Shown in pieces: positions 24,708 to 34,558 of a DNA stretch of 64,000 bases (the first letter of the stretch is position 1; each line of letters opens with the position of its first letter). The stretch is from Novosphingobium sp. SG919. GTDB lineage: Bacteria > Pseudomonadota > Alphaproteobacteria > Sphingomonadales > Sphingomonadaceae. The stretch is taken from NCBI RefSeq assembly GCF_012932495.1, contig NZ_JABCNG010000002.1, forward strand, positions 124,001-188,000, read 5' to 3'. Position numbers and translations under genes: made by a program. The notes below the pieces were generated by a model, which had not been told where the DNA came from, did not search any database, and was given only the letters and a program-made list of their open reading frames with translations.

Positions 24708-25186
24708 GCCACGCCCATTCCCATGAAAACACCGTTCCCCGCCCGGCCCTGGTGCTGGCCGGCGCACTGGTGGCGATCACGCTGGCGCTGACCACCCTGG
24801 TGCGCGTGGGCGTGCTCGATCGCGAGGCGGTGCCGGCGGTGGAACGGGCCAAGGCCGGGGTTGGCGCGGTTGAAGTGCGCCACCTTACTTTTGCCGATCG
24901 CGCCGATGGCGCGGTGGTGGTGCGCGATACCGATAGCGACCAGGCGCTGGCCGTGCTGGTGGGCGAAAACGATGGCGGCGGCTTCGTGCGCGGGGTGATG
25001 CGCGGCATGGCGCGCGAGCGGCGGATGAACGGCGTTGGCCCGGCCCGCCCGTTCGAATTGACGCAATGGGCCAATGGCGCGCTCACGCTGCGCGACCCCG
25101 CCACCGGCCGCGCGATCGAGCTGGGCTCTTTCGGGGCGACCAACCGCGCCGCCTTTGCCCGCTTTCTGAAAGGCAGCGCGGCATGA
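24704..25186 (+). CDS. puhC: Photosynthetic complex assembly protein PuhC
   Basis: A 160-residue protein with a single N-terminal membrane helix (ALVLAGALVAITLALTTLVRVGV) and a periplasmic domain with VEVRHLTFADRADGAVVVRDTDSDQALAVLVGENDGGGFVRGVMRGMARERR, which is diagnostic of the family. PuhC influences LH1/reaction-centre organisation. It begins in an ATGA overlap with puhB and ends in another with the next gene. An N-terminal HAHSHENT stretch is His-rich but has no recognised role. Confidence 0.9.
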   Translation: MSHAHSHENTVPRPALVLAGALVAITLALTTLVRVGVLDREAVPAVERAKAGVGAVEVRHLTFADRADGAVVVRDTDSDQALAVLVGENDGGGFVRGVMRGMARERRMNGVGPARPFELTQWANGALTLRDPATGRAIELGSFGATNRAAFARFLKGSAA

Positions 25187-25473
25187 TCCGCCCTCGCGCC
25201 CTGACCGTGCCCTGCCGTATCGCGGTTGAACAAAGCGCCGCGCATTTTCACGCCCATGTCGAACTGGCGGGCAACCTGGCCATGGCGCCGGGCGACCGGG
25301 TCTGTGTCCACGGCGATCCGGTTCGCGTGTCGTTTGGCGAAAATGCCGTGTTCGAGCGTATGGCAACCGTGGAGCGCGCCGGCCCGGTGCGCCGCGCGTG
25401 GACACGGCTGGTGGCCTACCTTGGCCTGACCGAGCTTTACGAAGTGAGCTTTACCCCTGGGAGCCTGAGATGA
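25183..25473 (+). CDS. Small conserved-position protein between puhC and acsF
   Basis: A 96-residue soluble protein without membrane helices or cofactor motifs. It includes [52 protein letters not shown], a beta-rich stretch, and ends [17 protein letters not shown]. It is translationally locked in the operon: its ATG overlaps the puhC stop and its stop overlaps the acsF ATG. The place between puhC and acsF matches puhD of Rhodobacter, but that protein is shorter and I cannot show homology. A role in reaction-centre assembly or cyclase function is only inferred from context. Confidence 0.8.
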   Translation: MIRPRALTVPCRIAVEQSAAHFHAHVELAGNLAMAPGDRVCVHGDPVRVSFGENAVFERMATVERAGPVRRAWTRLVAYLGLTELYEVSFTPGSLR

Positions 25474-26546
25474 ACGCGCACACCCCTGTTCAGCCTGCCC
25501 CGGCCGCCACAGCCGACGTGCACGCGATGGTCAGCCACGAAACCGTGCTGAGCCCGCGTTTCTACACCACCGATTTCAAGGCGCTGGACGCGATCGACGT
25601 ATCCCCCGTGCGCCAGGAATGGGACGCCCTGATTGCCGAGATGGCCAGCGACCCCAACAAGCGCCACTTCAAGCGCGAGCAGGATTTTGCCGGCATCATC
25701 GCCGCGCTCGAACCGGCCTTGCGCGCCGAGTTCATCGATTTCCTGGTCAGCTCGCTCACCTCGGAATTTTCCGGCTGCATCCTCTATGCCGAAATGGCGC
25801 GGCGCACGACCAACCCCGACATGAAGATGCTGTTCAAGCTGCTGGCCCGCGATGAAAGCCGCCACGCCGGCTTCATCAACGAAGCCTTGAAGGACGAAGG
25901 CATCGGCATCGACTTGAGCTTCCTGACCAAGGCCAAGAAATACCACTATTTCAAGCCGAAGTTCATTTTCTATTCGGTCTACCTGTCTGAAAAGATCGGC
26001 TATGCCCGCTATATCACGATCTATCGCCAGCTCGCCGCGCGGCCGGAATTGCGCTTTCACCCGATCTTCGCGTGGTTCGAAAACTGGTGCAACGACGAGT
26101 TCCGCCATGGCGAGGCGTTCGCCCTGCTGCTGCGCGCCGATCCTGCGCTGCTGCGCGGGGCCAACACGCTGTGGGTGCGCTTCTTCCTGCTCGCCGTCTA
26201 TGCCACGATGTACGTGCGCGATCACGCCCGGCCGGCATTCCACCAGGCCCTGGGCCTTGATCCCACCGATTACGATTATCGCGTGTTCACGATCTGCTCG
26301 CAGATCGCCCGCCAGGTCTTCCCGGTAGAGCTGGACACCGACGATCCCCGCTTCCGCCGCGCCATGGCGCGCCTGCTGGTGGCCAGCAACCGCCTTGCCG
26401 CGGGCAAGGCGCGGGGCGGGCTGGCCGGGGCTTGGCTGCGCGCCACCGGGGCCCTGGGTGCCGGGGCCAACTTTGCCCGCATGTACCTGCTGCGCCCGCG
26501 CCGCAATGCCCTGCCCGCCACGGTGCGGCTGCAACCGGCATGGTAA
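25470..26546 (+). CDS. acsF: Aerobic Mg-protoporphyrin IX monomethyl ester oxidative cyclase
   Basis: A 358-residue diiron (ferritin-like) monooxygenase. Iron ligands fall in two motifs: [14 protein letters not shown] with [10 protein letters not shown] (E129, H132) and [14 protein letters not shown] (E210, H213). The [29 protein letters not shown] helix is a family signature. It forms the isocyclic ring E using oxygen. The anaerobic cyclase BchE is absent from the window, so ring closure here should need oxygen. The ATG overlaps the preceding stop, and the puhE start lies inside its end. Confidence 0.95.
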   Translation: MNAHTPVQPAPAATADVHAMVSHETVLSPRFYTTDFKALDAIDVSPVRQEWDALIAEMASDPNKRHFKREQDFAGIIAALEPALRAEFIDFLVSSLTSEFSGCILYAEMARRTTNPDMKMLFKLLARDESRHAGFINEALKDEGIGIDLSFLTKAKKYHYFKPKFIFYSVYLSEKIGYARYITIYRQLAARPELRFHPIFAWFENWCNDEFRHGEAFALLLRADPALLRGANTLWVRFFLLAVYATMYVRDHARPAFHQALGLDPTDYDYRVFTICSQIARQVFPVELDTDDPRFRRAMARLLVASNRLAAGKARGGLAGAWLRATGALGAGANFARMYLLRPRRNALPATVRLQPAW

Positions 26547-27352
26547 GCCTGGGCGCGATCAGTTTTACCGGCCACGTCCTGCCGGTGCTGGCCACGGTCC
26601 TGGTCTGGTTCCTGGCCACCGGGCTGGTGGCCTGGCTGGACAACCGTGCGCGCCACACGTTCGCGCGCAGCCTGGCCCTGGCCGGCGTGGCGGCGGTCGG
26701 TGGCATCGCGATCATCGCCGCCACGATGCATTCGGCCACGTTATGGGGTGTCTATGCCTCGCTTGCCGGCGCAATCCTGGTCTGGGCCTGGCACGAAATC
26801 AGCTTCCTCACCGGCGTGATCACCGGCCCGCGGCGCGAAGCCTGCCCGCCCGGCGCGCGGGGGTGGCAGCGCTTCACCCATGCCGTGGCGGTGGTCGCCT
26901 GGCACGAAGTGGCCCTGGCACTCAGCGCCGCCGGGTTGATCTGGATGAGCCAGGGCGCACCCAACCAGGTTGGCGCCATGGCCTTTGCCCTGCTGCTAGC
27001 CATGCGATTGAGCACCAAGATCGCGATTTTCCTTGGCGTTCCCAACATGAGCGCGGATATCCTGCCCCAGCATCTGGCTTACCTGAAAAGCTATTTCGGC
27101 AAACCGCGGCTGGGCCCCGAACTCTATGCCGCGATCGCCGCGTGCCTTGCTCTTGCGGCATGGCTGGCCACCATTGCCCTTGCCGCCCCGGCCGGCAGTG
27201 CCGATGCCGCCGGCGCCAGCCTGCTCTTCGCGCTCGCCGCGCTGGGCGCGCTCGAACACCTCTTCCTGGCCCTGCCGTTGCGGGATGGGGCCTTGTGGGG
27301 CTGGGCCCTGCCGGTCCGAACGCCGGCAACCCGCCGCCATCCCGCCAATTGA
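26540..27352 (+). CDS. puhE: Photosynthetic complex protein PuhE (DUF3623-type)
   Basis: A 270-residue membrane protein with seven or so helices. Typical parts: [65 protein letters not shown] and [38 protein letters not shown]. The conserved WHE and LP.HL.YL segments define the family. In Rhodobacter puhE loss alters bacteriochlorophyll levels; its biochemical role is not known. It overlaps the acsF end by 7 bases and is followed by hemA after 33 bases. Confidence 0.9.
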   Translation: MVSLGAISFTGHVLPVLATVLVWFLATGLVAWLDNRARHTFARSLALAGVAAVGGIAIIAATMHSATLWGVYASLAGAILVWAWHEISFLTGVITGPRREACPPGARGWQRFTHAVAVVAWHEVALALSAAGLIWMSQGAPNQVGAMAFALLLAMRLSTKIAIFLGVPNMSADILPQHLAYLKSYFGKPRLGPELYAAIAACLALAAWLATIALAAPAGSADAAGASLLFALAALGALEHLFLALPLRDGALWGWALPVRTPATRRHPAN

Positions 27353-27385
27353 ACAAGCAAGACAAGCACGAGAGGACCGATCACG

Positions 27386-28606
27386 ATGGATTTCGAAACC
27401 TACTTCATGGGGGAACTGGAGTCGGTCCGCGAGGAAGGCCGCTATCGCATCTTTACCGAGATCGAGCGCCACTGTGGCCAATTCCCCCATGCCACCCGCT
27501 ATGTCGACGAGCAGACCCACCCGATCACGGTATGGTGCTCCAACGATTACCTGGGCATGGGGCAGCATGCGGCCGTGCTCGATGCGATGCACACCGTGCT
27601 GGATGAATGCGGCGCGGGCGCGGGCGGCACGCGCAACATTTCCGGCACCAACCATCACCACGTCATGCTGGAACGCGAACTGGCAGAGCTGCACGGCAAG
27701 GAAGCCGCGCTGCTGTTCACCAGCGGCTATGTCTCCAACTGGGCGGGCCTGGGCACGCTGGCCGCGAAAATTCCCGGCTGCGTGGTCTTTTCCGATGCGC
27801 TCAACCACGCCTCGATGATCGAGGGGATCCGCCACTCCCGCGCCAAGTGCCACATCTGGCGCCACAACGATGCCGCGCACCTCGATCAACTGCTGGCGCA
27901 ATACGGGCCCGACGTGCCCAAGCTGGTGGCGTTCGAAAGCGTCTATTCGATGGATGGCGATATCGCGCCGATCGCCGATATCCTTGATGTGTGCGACGCG
28001 CACGGCGCGATGACGTATATCGACGAAGTGCACGCGGTGGGCCTTTATGGCCCGCGCGGCGGCGGCGTGGCCGAACGCGAAGGGCTGATGGACCGCATCA
28101 CGGTGATCGAAGGCACGCTGGGCAAGGCCTTTGGTGTCATGGGGGGCTATATCGCCGCCTCGGCCGCGCTGTGCGATTTCGTGCGCACCTTTTCCAGCGG
28201 CTTCATCTTCACCACCGCCCTGCCGCCGGCGCTGGCCGCCGGCGCCACCGCCAGCATCCGCCATCTCAAGACCAGCCAGATCGAGCGCGCACGCCACAAG
28301 GAACGCGTTGCCAATGTGCGCCGCCGGCTCGATGCCATGGGCATTCCGCACCTGCCCAATCCCAGCCACATCATTCCGGTGATGGTGGGCGATGCCAAGA
28401 AGTGCAAGCGGATCAGCGACTGGCTGATGGACAACCACGGCATCTATGTGCAGCCGATCAATTATCCCACCGTGCCGCGCGGCACCGAACGCTTGCGCAT
28501 CACGCCCTCGCCGGTGCACAGCGATGCCGACATCGAACGCCTGATCGAGGCATTGAGCGACATCTGGTCGCAGTGCGAGCTGGCCCGGCGCTCCGCCGCG
28601 GCCTGA
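27386..28606 (+). CDS. hemA: 5-aminolevulinate synthase
   Basis: A 406-residue PLP enzyme of the alpha-oxoamine synthase family. Seen: [14 protein letters not shown], the glycine-rich [56 protein letters not shown] (PLP-contacting Asp and His) and the Schiff-base lysine K247 in [15 protein letters not shown]. It condenses glycine and succinyl-CoA, the first step of alphaproteobacterial tetrapyrrole synthesis. GAGAGGA precedes the ATG. It is the last gene of the plus-strand operon and is closed by a strong terminator, tying precursor supply to the PGC. Confidence 0.96.
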   Translation: MDFETYFMGELESVREEGRYRIFTEIERHCGQFPHATRYVDEQTHPITVWCSNDYLGMGQHAAVLDAMHTVLDECGAGAGGTRNISGTNHHHVMLERELAELHGKEAALLFTSGYVSNWAGLGTLAAKIPGCVVFSDALNHASMIEGIRHSRAKCHIWRHNDAAHLDQLLAQYGPDVPKLVAFESVYSMDGDIAPIADILDVCDAHGAMTYIDEVHAVGLYGPRGGGVAEREGLMDRITVIEGTLGKAFGVMGGYIAASAALCDFVRTFSSGFIFTTALPPALAAGATASIRHLKTSQIERARHKERVANVRRRLDAMGIPHLPNPSHIIPVMVGDAKKCKRISDWLMDNHGIYVQPINYPTVPRGTERLRITPSPVHSDADIERLIEALSDIWSQCELARRSAAA

Positions 28607-28614
28607 ACAACAGC

Positions 28615-28658
28615 CAAAAAAGGGGGCCGCGAACCATATTGGTCGCGGCCCCCTTTTT
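28615..28658. terminator. Bidirectional rho-independent terminator
   Basis: Arms GGGGGCCGCGA (28622-28632) and TCGCGGCCCCC (28643-28653) are followed by TTTTT on the plus strand and preceded by AAAAAA, so it also works on the minus strand. It lies between the convergent ends of hemA and the cytochrome c gene. Confidence 0.92.
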
Positions 28659-28682
28659 CGTGGCCTTCCGGCAAGCGGTGCG

Positions 28683-29213
28683 TCAGGTCGGGTTCTTGAG
28701 ATAGGCGATCACGTCGGCGCGGTCCTGCGCCTTGGGCAGGCCGGCGAACGTCATCTTGGTGCCGGGCACCACGCGCTGCGGCTTTTCCAGATACTGGAAC
28801 AGCTTTTCGGCGGTCCAGGTGATGCCGCTGTTCTTGTTGGCATTGGAATAGGCAAACCCGGCGATCTGCCCGGCCTTGCGGCCCACCACGCCCGCCAGCG
28901 ACGGGCCGATCATGTTCTTGCCCGGTTCGGCCGAATGGCAGGCCTGGCATTGGGTGAAGATCGCCTTGCCATGGACCGCATCGCCCGTCAGCGATGCCAG
29001 CGTGGTCCCGTCCAGCGTATCGGTCGAATCCGCGGTCGGCGCGGCGGTGCTGGTTGCCGCAGCAGGGGTCATTGCGGCAGCCGCCGCCGTGGTCGTTTCG
29101 CTGGCGGCAGGCGCCTGTTCTGCCGCGGATTTGTCGGAACTGCTCCCGCCGCCGCACGCTGCAAGCAGCAAGGTGGCGGAACCCAGCACAAGATAGTGGA
29201 TCTTGGATTTCAT
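28683..29213 (-). CDS. Membrane-attached lipoprotein cytochrome c (class I)
   Basis: A 176-residue protein. The signal MKSKIHYLVLGSATLLLAAC ends in a lipobox (LLAAC), predicting lipid attachment in the periplasm. An Ala/Thr-rich tether of about 55 residues follows, then a cytochrome c domain with heme motif CQACH and axial methionine in GTKMTFAGLP. This resembles a tethered cytochrome c2/cy-like donor. Its place next to pufC suggests that it carries electrons between the bc1 complex and PufC. GGAGG lies 6 bases before the second of two ATGs (29213), hence this start instead of 29219. It converges with hemA. Confidence 0.9.
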   Translation of the reverse strand: MKSKIHYLVLGSATLLLAACGGGSSSDKSAAEQAPAASETTTAAAAAMTPAAATSTAAPTADSTDTLDGTTLASLTGDAVHGKAIFTQCQACHSAEPGKNMIGPSLAGVVGRKAGQIAGFAYSNANKNSGITWTAEKLFQYLEKPQRVVPGTKMTFAGLPKAQDRADVIAYLKNPT

Positions 29214-29483
29214 CTGCATCCTCCATTATTTTTTGAGGGTGCGCGTCACGCAGGACGGCGGAAAAATAGAACAAGTCCTATAGTGCCACGCAATACGGCC
29301 GTTAGGGCGGTCAACCGATCTTCGCTTGCATGCGGCCGTGGGTGCCGAAAGGGCTCTGTTTGCCGCACTTTCCTGTGACTTCCCTGGCGCGAAAACGGTT
29401 TGTGGCACCAGCGGTTCCTTGGGCCGTCTTGCCGGGCCGATGGCGGACCGCTCAGGGCGGATGCAGCAGGCTGGCCATCGCCA

Positions 29484-30590
29484 TCAGCCCGCCGGGTTGG
29501 CCCGTGCCGGCGCGGCCGAGGCAACCGGTTGTGCCGGCGGCGGCGCCAGCAGCGGGCGGGGCAGCGTGGCCGGTACGGTGTTGGGCCCGGGTGCGCCCCA
29601 CAGCGCGTGATAATCACGGGCCATGGGATAGCCGCCCAGCGGCTTGTTCTTGCCCTGGTGGCACGTGGCGCAGCTCACCTTGAGCGGATCGCCCATCGGC
29701 CCCTTGCGATAGGCCGGAAACACGTTGGCGAGCGAGCCGATGTATTGCCCATTGGCTTCGCGCACCATGCGGATACCGTACCAGGCCTTGGCGCGCTTGG
29801 GCGTGCTGATCGGCCAGGTGCCAAACGACTGGGCATTGTGGCAGAACGTGCAGTTCACGCCCAAGGCCTTGGAAACGTGGACCATCACGGCATAGGAATT
29901 TTCGGTCTGCATTACGCTGGTCTTGTCGGCCGGCGAAGGATGCGCGCTGGTCGATTGCACGCGAATGTTCTGGTCGCGCTTGGGATCGCCGGTCAGATAG
30001 AGCGCCAGCGAGGCTTGCGGCAACGCGGAAAAGCCTGTCGCGTCGATCGGATTGTCTTGGCCGTGGCGATTGCCGATGATGCCGTTGGGCCCTTGTGGCG
30101 GCAGCGCCCAGTTATAGGCCGGCACCGCCTGCCCGCGATGGCAGGTATAGCACGTCACGCCGGTCTGTCCCACGTGCGCGCCCCAGTTGTGGTTGATGTT
30201 GCGCGTCATCTGCAACATGCGCCGGGCGACAACCTTGGTGTAGAGTTCGTCAGAGGCCATGTTGTTGGGATTGTGGCAATAGTTGCAGCCCTCCTTGGGT
30301 GCCACCCAGGCCGTGATCGCAGCCATGGTATAGCTCAGCTGCTCGGCGGATTCATCGCCCAGGACTTGCAGGTTCTGGAACGATTCCCGGGCGCGGGGCC
30401 CGTCGTTGGACGGCGGATCATAGGGCGGCGGTGGCACCTCGTCCTTGGCCATGGCCACTTTCTTGACCGTGACCTGGTCCATGCCCGTGCCGCGATAGCC
30501 GTTCTGGCCGGAAACCTTGTGCGCCAGTTCGCAGCCCCCCAGGGAAAGCGCGGCCAGCGTTGCCAGCGCAAATGCGGTGATCCGTCTCAT
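29484..30590 (-). CDS. pufC: Reaction-centre tetraheme cytochrome c subunit
   Basis: A 368-residue lipoprotein: signal ending LSLGGC (Cys20 as lipid site). Four heme motifs are visible: CNYCH (102-106), CYTCH (147-151), CTFCH (247-251) and CATCH (307-311). Methionine ligands are in segments such as [13 protein letters not shown] and [14 protein letters not shown]. It re-reduces the special pair from the periplasmic side. The C-terminal 45 residues are Pro/Ala-rich. Its ATG overlaps the pufM stop (ATGA), and it is the last gene of the puf operon. Confidence 0.96.
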   Translation of the reverse strand: MRRITAFALATLAALSLGGCELAHKVSGQNGYRGTGMDQVTVKKVAMAKDEVPPPPYDPPSNDGPRARESFQNLQVLGDESAEQLSYTMAAITAWVAPKEGCNYCHNPNNMASDELYTKVVARRMLQMTRNINHNWGAHVGQTGVTCYTCHRGQAVPAYNWALPPQGPNGIIGNRHGQDNPIDATGFSALPQASLALYLTGDPKRDQNIRVQSTSAHPSPADKTSVMQTENSYAVMVHVSKALGVNCTFCHNAQSFGTWPISTPKRAKAWYGIRMVREANGQYIGSLANVFPAYRKGPMGDPLKVSCATCHQGKNKPLGGYPMARDYHALWGAPGPNTVPATLPRPLLAPPPAQPVASAAPARANPAG

Positions 30591-31561
30591 TTCCCGGCGC
30601 TCCCCAAGGTGGCGGGGTCGATCACCCCGGTTGCGGGATAGTGGGGGGCATAGCCGTGCTGCTGTGCCCACAGATACCAGTTGTCCACCACCGTGCCGGT
30701 CAGCAGGATGCCGATGCCGCCGGTCAGCGTGGTCAGCACCGCAAACCACCACGCCCAGCGGTGGATCGATTCCATCGTGGCGTTGAAACCCATGGTCCAG
30801 CGCCAGAACAGCGCGGCGCGTTCCGATGCCGTGCCCCGGTCGGTGATCTGCTCGATCTCGCGCTCGCCGCCATAGCGGCCCACGGCCAGGATCGTGGCGC
30901 CATGCATGGCGAACAGCAGCGTCGAACCATAAAGGAACGCGATCGAGAAGCAGTGGAACGGGTTGTAGAACAAGTTGCCGTAGCGGATCGAAAAGGCCGC
31001 CGTCCAATCCAGGTGCGGAAAGATGCCGAACGGCACGCTTTCGGCCCAGCTGCCCATGAAGAACGGGCGGATGAAGCCCAGCACCAGGAACAGCCAGATC
31101 GCGCTGAGGAATGCCCAGGCCACGTGGGTGCCCATGCCCAGCGCCCTTGCGCGGGTATAGGTTCGCACCCACCACAGCAGCACCGACGTGGTCAGGCAGA
31201 ACCCGGCCATGATCCACCAGCCCCCCTTGGCCAGCGGCACGAAGGGGGTAAAGCCATATTCCGGCCCCGGCGGTTCCAGCGAGAGCCAAGGCAGCAGGCG
31301 CACGAACTGGATCGGATTCCAATGCACCGACGCCAGCATGTTGAGCCCGATGATCTCGAACGCGGTAAAGCCGAAGATCAACGAAAACAGCCCGGTCCAG
31401 CCCAGGTAGATCGGCCCGATCTGTGCCTGGCCGATCAGGCCAAGCACGTGGACGAAGCCACCCTCGCCGATCCGCGCCTCGCTGCCGGGTGGCAGGGCCA
31501 CGCCCATCTCGGGCTCGCCACGCAACTGCACTTGGGTGAAGATGTTCTGATAGGTCGCCAT
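30587..31561 (-). CDS. pufM: Photosynthetic reaction centre M subunit
   Basis: A 324-residue, five-helix subunit. Seen: [25 protein letters not shown] (helix A), [69 protein letters not shown] (bacteriochlorophyll and iron histidines) and [36 protein letters not shown]. Start [15 protein letters not shown] is the normal N-terminus. No PufX-like gene follows; pufC does. pufL ends 14 bases upstream. Confidence 0.97.
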   Translation of the reverse strand: MATYQNIFTQVQLRGEPEMGVALPPGSEARIGEGGFVHVLGLIGQAQIGPIYLGWTGLFSLIFGFTAFEIIGLNMLASVHWNPIQFVRLLPWLSLEPPGPEYGFTPFVPLAKGGWWIMAGFCLTTSVLLWWVRTYTRARALGMGTHVAWAFLSAIWLFLVLGFIRPFFMGSWAESVPFGIFPHLDWTAAFSIRYGNLFYNPFHCFSIAFLYGSTLLFAMHGATILAVGRYGGEREIEQITDRGTASERAALFWRWTMGFNATMESIHRWAWWFAVLTTLTGGIGILLTGTVVDNWYLWAQQHGYAPHYPATGVIDPATLGSAGK

Positions 31562-31575
31562 CGCACGGTGCTCCT

Positions 31576-32400
31576 TCACGACCAGATCGGCAGGTTGAGC
31601 CACCAGGTCCACCACTCGGGCCACCCGCGGGTCCACAGCGGGCCGCTGATGACGATGCACACCGCGCTCCAGAACCCGGCGTTGAGCGCCAGCAGCAGGC
31701 CCACGCGGTGGATGCCCAGGGTGCCGACGGAATAGCCGATCAGATCGCGGAAGAAGGTGTCTTCGTATTCGGGCGTCTTCACTTCGCCACAGTTCGGCGG
31801 GTTCACCGCCGAAAGCACCAGGGCGCCATGCAGCGCCAGTGCAAGCGTGGTGGTGAAGAAGAACGACACCGCCAGCATGTGCGCCGGGTTATAGTGGAAG
31901 TGGAGGTACTGGTATCCCGTGTTGGACACCCAGTCGAGGTGGCTGAAAATGCCATAGGGAAAGCCCCAATGCCACGCGCCCAGCAGGACCGGCCGGATCA
32001 CCACCAGGGTGAAATAGGCAAAGATCGCCATGCCAAAGGCCACCGGCACATGATAGCCCATGCCCAGCTTGCGGCAGATTTCCACTTCGCGCAGCGCCCA
32101 TGACACGAATGACACCAGCGCGCAGACCGTGATGATCTGCCAGAAGCCGCCCTCCTTCAGCGGCGCCAGCGCCAGGCCATATTTCAAGTCGGGCGGCGCC
32201 ACCGAGATCAGCCACGGGTTCCACGTCGGGCCCTGGCTGGCGGCATAGAAAATCAGCGCCGTGCCCAACGAGGCGAAGATCGCCGTCACCACGCCGAAAA
32301 AGCCGACGTAGAACGGGCCCACCCAGAAATCGAACAGGTCGCCACCGATCAAGGTGCCGCCGCGCACGCGATATTTTCGTTCGAAACTCAGGAGTGCCAT
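31576..32400 (-). CDS. pufL: Photosynthetic reaction centre L subunit
   Basis: A 274-residue, five-helix subunit beginning [36 protein letters not shown], the standard L start. The pigment and iron ligands are in [45 protein letters not shown] and [34 protein letters not shown] precedes the second of two close ATGs (32400), so this start is preferred over 32406. A hairpin separates it from pufA. Confidence 0.97.
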   Translation of the reverse strand: MALLSFERKYRVRGGTLIGGDLFDFWVGPFYVGFFGVVTAIFASLGTALIFYAASQGPTWNPWLISVAPPDLKYGLALAPLKEGGFWQIITVCALVSFVSWALREVEICRKLGMGYHVPVAFGMAIFAYFTLVVIRPVLLGAWHWGFPYGIFSHLDWVSNTGYQYLHFHYNPAHMLAVSFFFTTTLALALHGALVLSAVNPPNCGEVKTPEYEDTFFRDLIGYSVGTLGIHRVGLLLALNAGFWSAVCIVISGPLWTRGWPEWWTWWLNLPIWS

Positions 32401-32473
32401 GGCCATCCCCTTCCCCGCCTGGATGCGGCGGCGTTTGTTATCGGTTGCCCCCTTGTCGATCGGCCGGGCCCTT

Positions 32474-32502
32474 GAGGCGGCGGTCGGGACAGCCGCCGCC
32501 TC
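32474..32502. other. Intercistronic hairpin between pufA and pufL
   Basis: Arms GAGGCGGCGG (32474-32483) and CCGCCGCCTC (32493-32502) with a 9-base loop. In Rhodobacter capsulatus a stem-loop at this place protects the pufBA part of the transcript and raises LH1 over reaction-centre output. The same job is likely here. Confidence 0.7.
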
Positions 32503-32517
32503 TCGCACGGGCTTTCG

Positions 32518-32703
32518 TCAGCTTGCCGGCTTCGCGGCTGCGGCGGCATGCGCGGCGCCCTGCGCCGAGTTGGGGCCGTCGAGCCAGTTGTAGGTATCGG
32601 TGCTGAGCAGGATGAAGTGAATGATCAGCGCCAGCACGAGCAGGAAAGCAAACAGGGCAACCAGTGTCCTGCGCGGGTCGAAAATCAGCCAAAGTCTCCA
32701 CAT
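32518..32703 (-). CDS. pufA: Light-harvesting 1 alpha polypeptide
   Basis: A 61-residue single-helix protein: [43 protein letters not shown]. The bacteriochlorophyll ligand is His29 (LIIHFILLS) and the N-terminal W-x-x-FDPRR is typical. An Ala-rich tail ([12 protein letters not shown]) is probably trimmed. AAGGA lies 8 bases before the ATG. With PufB it forms the LH1 ring round the reaction centre. Confidence 0.95.
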   Translation of the reverse strand: MWRLWLIFDPRRTLVALFAFLLVLALIIHFILLSTDTYNWLDGPNSAQGAAHAAAAAKPAS

Positions 32704-32782
32704 GGGTTTTATCCTTGTGCAAGATTGTTGGCCCCCGCCCCATCAAGCCGTGATGGCCCGAGGTCGCGAGGGAAACGCGCGT

Positions 32783-32938
32783 TTAGAGCCAGGGCTTCCA
32801 CATCCAGACAAGGACATGTGCAACCACGGCCACGGCGGTGAAGCCAAGGAAGCTGCTCATGAACAGCTTGTGGAATTCCTTTGCTTCTTCGGGCGTTAGA
32901 TATGTTCTCAGCCCAAAGCGATCGTCACGATCACTCAT
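32783..32938 (-). CDS. pufB: Light-harvesting 1 beta polypeptide
   Basis: A 51-residue single-helix protein read directly from the sequence: [20 protein letters not shown]..., then [20 protein letters not shown] and [11 protein letters not shown]. His41 is the bacteriochlorophyll ligand and the WMWKPWL end is diagnostic. A strong AAAGGAGA ribosome site precedes the ATG at 32938. It is the first puf gene; a small open frame rather than pufQ lies between it and bchZ. Confidence 0.96.
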   Translation of the reverse strand: MSDRDDRFGLRTYLTPEEAKEFHKLFMSSFLGFTAVAVVAHVLVWMWKPWL

Positions 32939-33101
32939 AGCCCAATCTCCTTTCGTTGGTGGTGTGCGAGAGGCGGAAGACCTCTTCGGTATCCTCGCGA
33001 ACCTGCGGGGCGGTTCGCCGCGCTTCGATGGTGCCGCGAGAATGGCAAGGCCGGGTTGCCCAAAACCGGGCAGCGGGGCGATCGGGGTCGGCGCGGGTCA
33101 T
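32931..33101 (-). CDS. Possible small gene between bchZ and pufB (pufQ position)
   Basis: An open frame of 56 codons starting at an ATG that overlaps the bchZ stop (ATGA) and ending in a TGA inside the first codons of pufB. The predicted peptide is hydrophilic and basic ([18 protein letters not shown]..., ending [14 protein letters not shown]) with no membrane helix, so it is not recognisably PufQ, although it takes the PufQ position. It could be a coupling leader that carries ribosomes to pufB, or chance in a GC-rich gap. Not recognised. Confidence 0.35.
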   Translation of the reverse strand: MTRADPDRPAARFWATRPCHSRGTIEARRTAPQVREDTEEVFRLSHTTNERRLGYE

Positions 33102-34558
33102 GCGACCTGTGCCTCAAGCAGGGCATCGGCCAGGCGATCGGCGCTGACGCGGTCTTCGCCGCAGCGGCGCGCGGCGCGCTCTGCCGCATCGCGCAGCCGC
33201 TTGGCGGCCGAAATGCGGATGAGCACCGGCTGGGCCGCAACCACATCGTCGAGCCGCGCCTTGGCATCTTCGTCCCACGGCAATTCGCGCCAGGCAGCCT
33301 CGCCGGCTACGCGCGCAAGCGTGGGCTCCACCTTGTCCATCTCGGTGGCCAGCGGCAGGATGTGGAACAGCGCGTCGAACAGCGCATTGCACACTTCCTG
33401 CACCAGATAGGTCGCCCCGGCATAGCCCATGAACGGCGTGCCGGTGTGGCGGCGGATGGCAGCGCCGGGAAAACTCGCCGGGATATAGATCCCGCGCCCG
33501 CCGCGCTCGGCGTTGTACATGCGCTCGTTATAGCTGCCCAGCAGCACCAGCGGCGGATTGGCATGGATCGCGGCGCGCACGTCCTCGTTGCGCGGCTTCA
33601 CCCCCGGCTCGCGCGCAAAGGCAAAGTTGCACGGCAGGCCCATGTCCTGTTCCAGAAAGTGCCGGATGCCACGCGCATACGTGCCGTTGGCCACGATGCC
33701 GAAGCTGGCCGTGGCAAAGAAATCCTGCGTCACCGAACGCCACAAGTCCCACAAGGGCTTGATCGTCGTGTGCTTCTCGCGGGTGATGAACGGTTCTGCG
33801 TCCAGCCCCAGTTCCGCCGCCAGCGCACGCAAAAACCGCGTCGTGCTGTCCAGCCCGATCGGCGCCTGGAAATAGGGCCGCTCCAGCACTTCGCACAAGC
33901 CGCGCCCGAATTCGCGATAGAGGCAGACATTGGCCTGCGCATCGGCCAGCTTGCGAATATCGGCCAGGTGGCAGCCGAGCGGAAACACCAGGTTGACCTC
34001 CGCCCCGATCCCCTCGATCAGGCGGCGCACTTCGTGCAGGTCGCTGGCCATGTTGAACATGCCATAGGACGGGCCGATGATATTCACCCGCGGCTTTTCG
34101 CCCGGCTTCACCGGGCGCGCCGCCGGCACGGTCTTCGGCCCGAATTCCGACCACAGCCAGCTCAGCGCGCGATCCGCGCTCTGCCACTGGTCCTCGTCGA
34201 TGGTGCGCGGCAGGAAGCGCTTGATATTGGTGCCCTGCGGCGTCACCCCGCCGCCGATCATCTCGGCAATGGAGCCGGTCACGACCACGGCGGGCAAATC
34301 CGGGTCCAGCGTGGCCCAGGCCCGCTTCATCGCCCCTTCGGTGCCGGTCTTGCCCAGCTCCTCCTCGCCCAGGCCGGTGACCACGATGGGCAATTCGTGC
34401 GGCGGCAAGCCATCGGTATAATGCAGCACCGATGTGACCGGCAGGTTTTCGCAGCCCACCGGCCCGTCGATGATCACCTGCAAGCCCTTGGCCGCGGCAA
34501 AGACATAGACCGCGCCCCAATAGCCGCCGGCCCGGTCGTGATCGAGCACCAGCGTCAT
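33098..34558 (-). CDS. bchZ: Chlorophyllide a reductase subunit Z
   Basis: A 486-residue nitrogenase-like subunit. Seen: [50 protein letters not shown], with the cluster-region cysteine in GPVGCENLP, and [22 protein letters not shown]. With BchY and BchX it reduces ring B of chlorophyllide a (or its 3-hydroxyethyl form), the step that makes it a bacteriochlorin. The start overlaps the bchY stop by 4 bases. Confidence 0.95.
   Translation of the reverse strand: MTLVLDHDRAGGYWGAVYVFAAAKGLQVIIDGPVGCENLPVTSVLHYTDGLPPHELPIVVTGLGEEELGKTGTEGAMKRAWATLDPDLPAVVVTGSIAEMIGGGVTPQGTNIKRFLPRTIDEDQWQSADRALSWLWSEFGPKTVPAARPVKPGEKPRVNIIGPSYGMFNMASDLHEVRRLIEGIGAEVNLVFPLGCHLADIRKLADAQANVCLYREFGRGLCEVLERPYFQAPIGLDSTTRFLRALAAELGLDAEPFITREKHTTIKPLWDLWRSVTQDFFATASFGIVANGTYARGIRHFLEQDMGLPCNFAFAREPGVKPRNEDVRAAIHANPPLVLLGSYNERMYNAERGGRGIYIPASFPGAAIRRHTGTPFMGYAGATYLVQEVCNALFDALFHILPLATEMDKVEPTLARVAGEAAWRELPWDEDAKARLDDVVAAQPVLIRISAAKRLRDAAERAARRCGEDRVSADRLADALLEAQVA

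Noticed and set aside
29214..29483. pufX or another small puf gene after pufC
   Set aside because: No frame with a ribosome site and membrane helix is visible; the gap is the cytochrome c promoter and leader.
32939..33097. pufQ between bchZ and pufB
   Set aside because: The only coupled frame is hydrophilic with no membrane helix, so it cannot be called PufQ; it is listed as an unassigned small frame.
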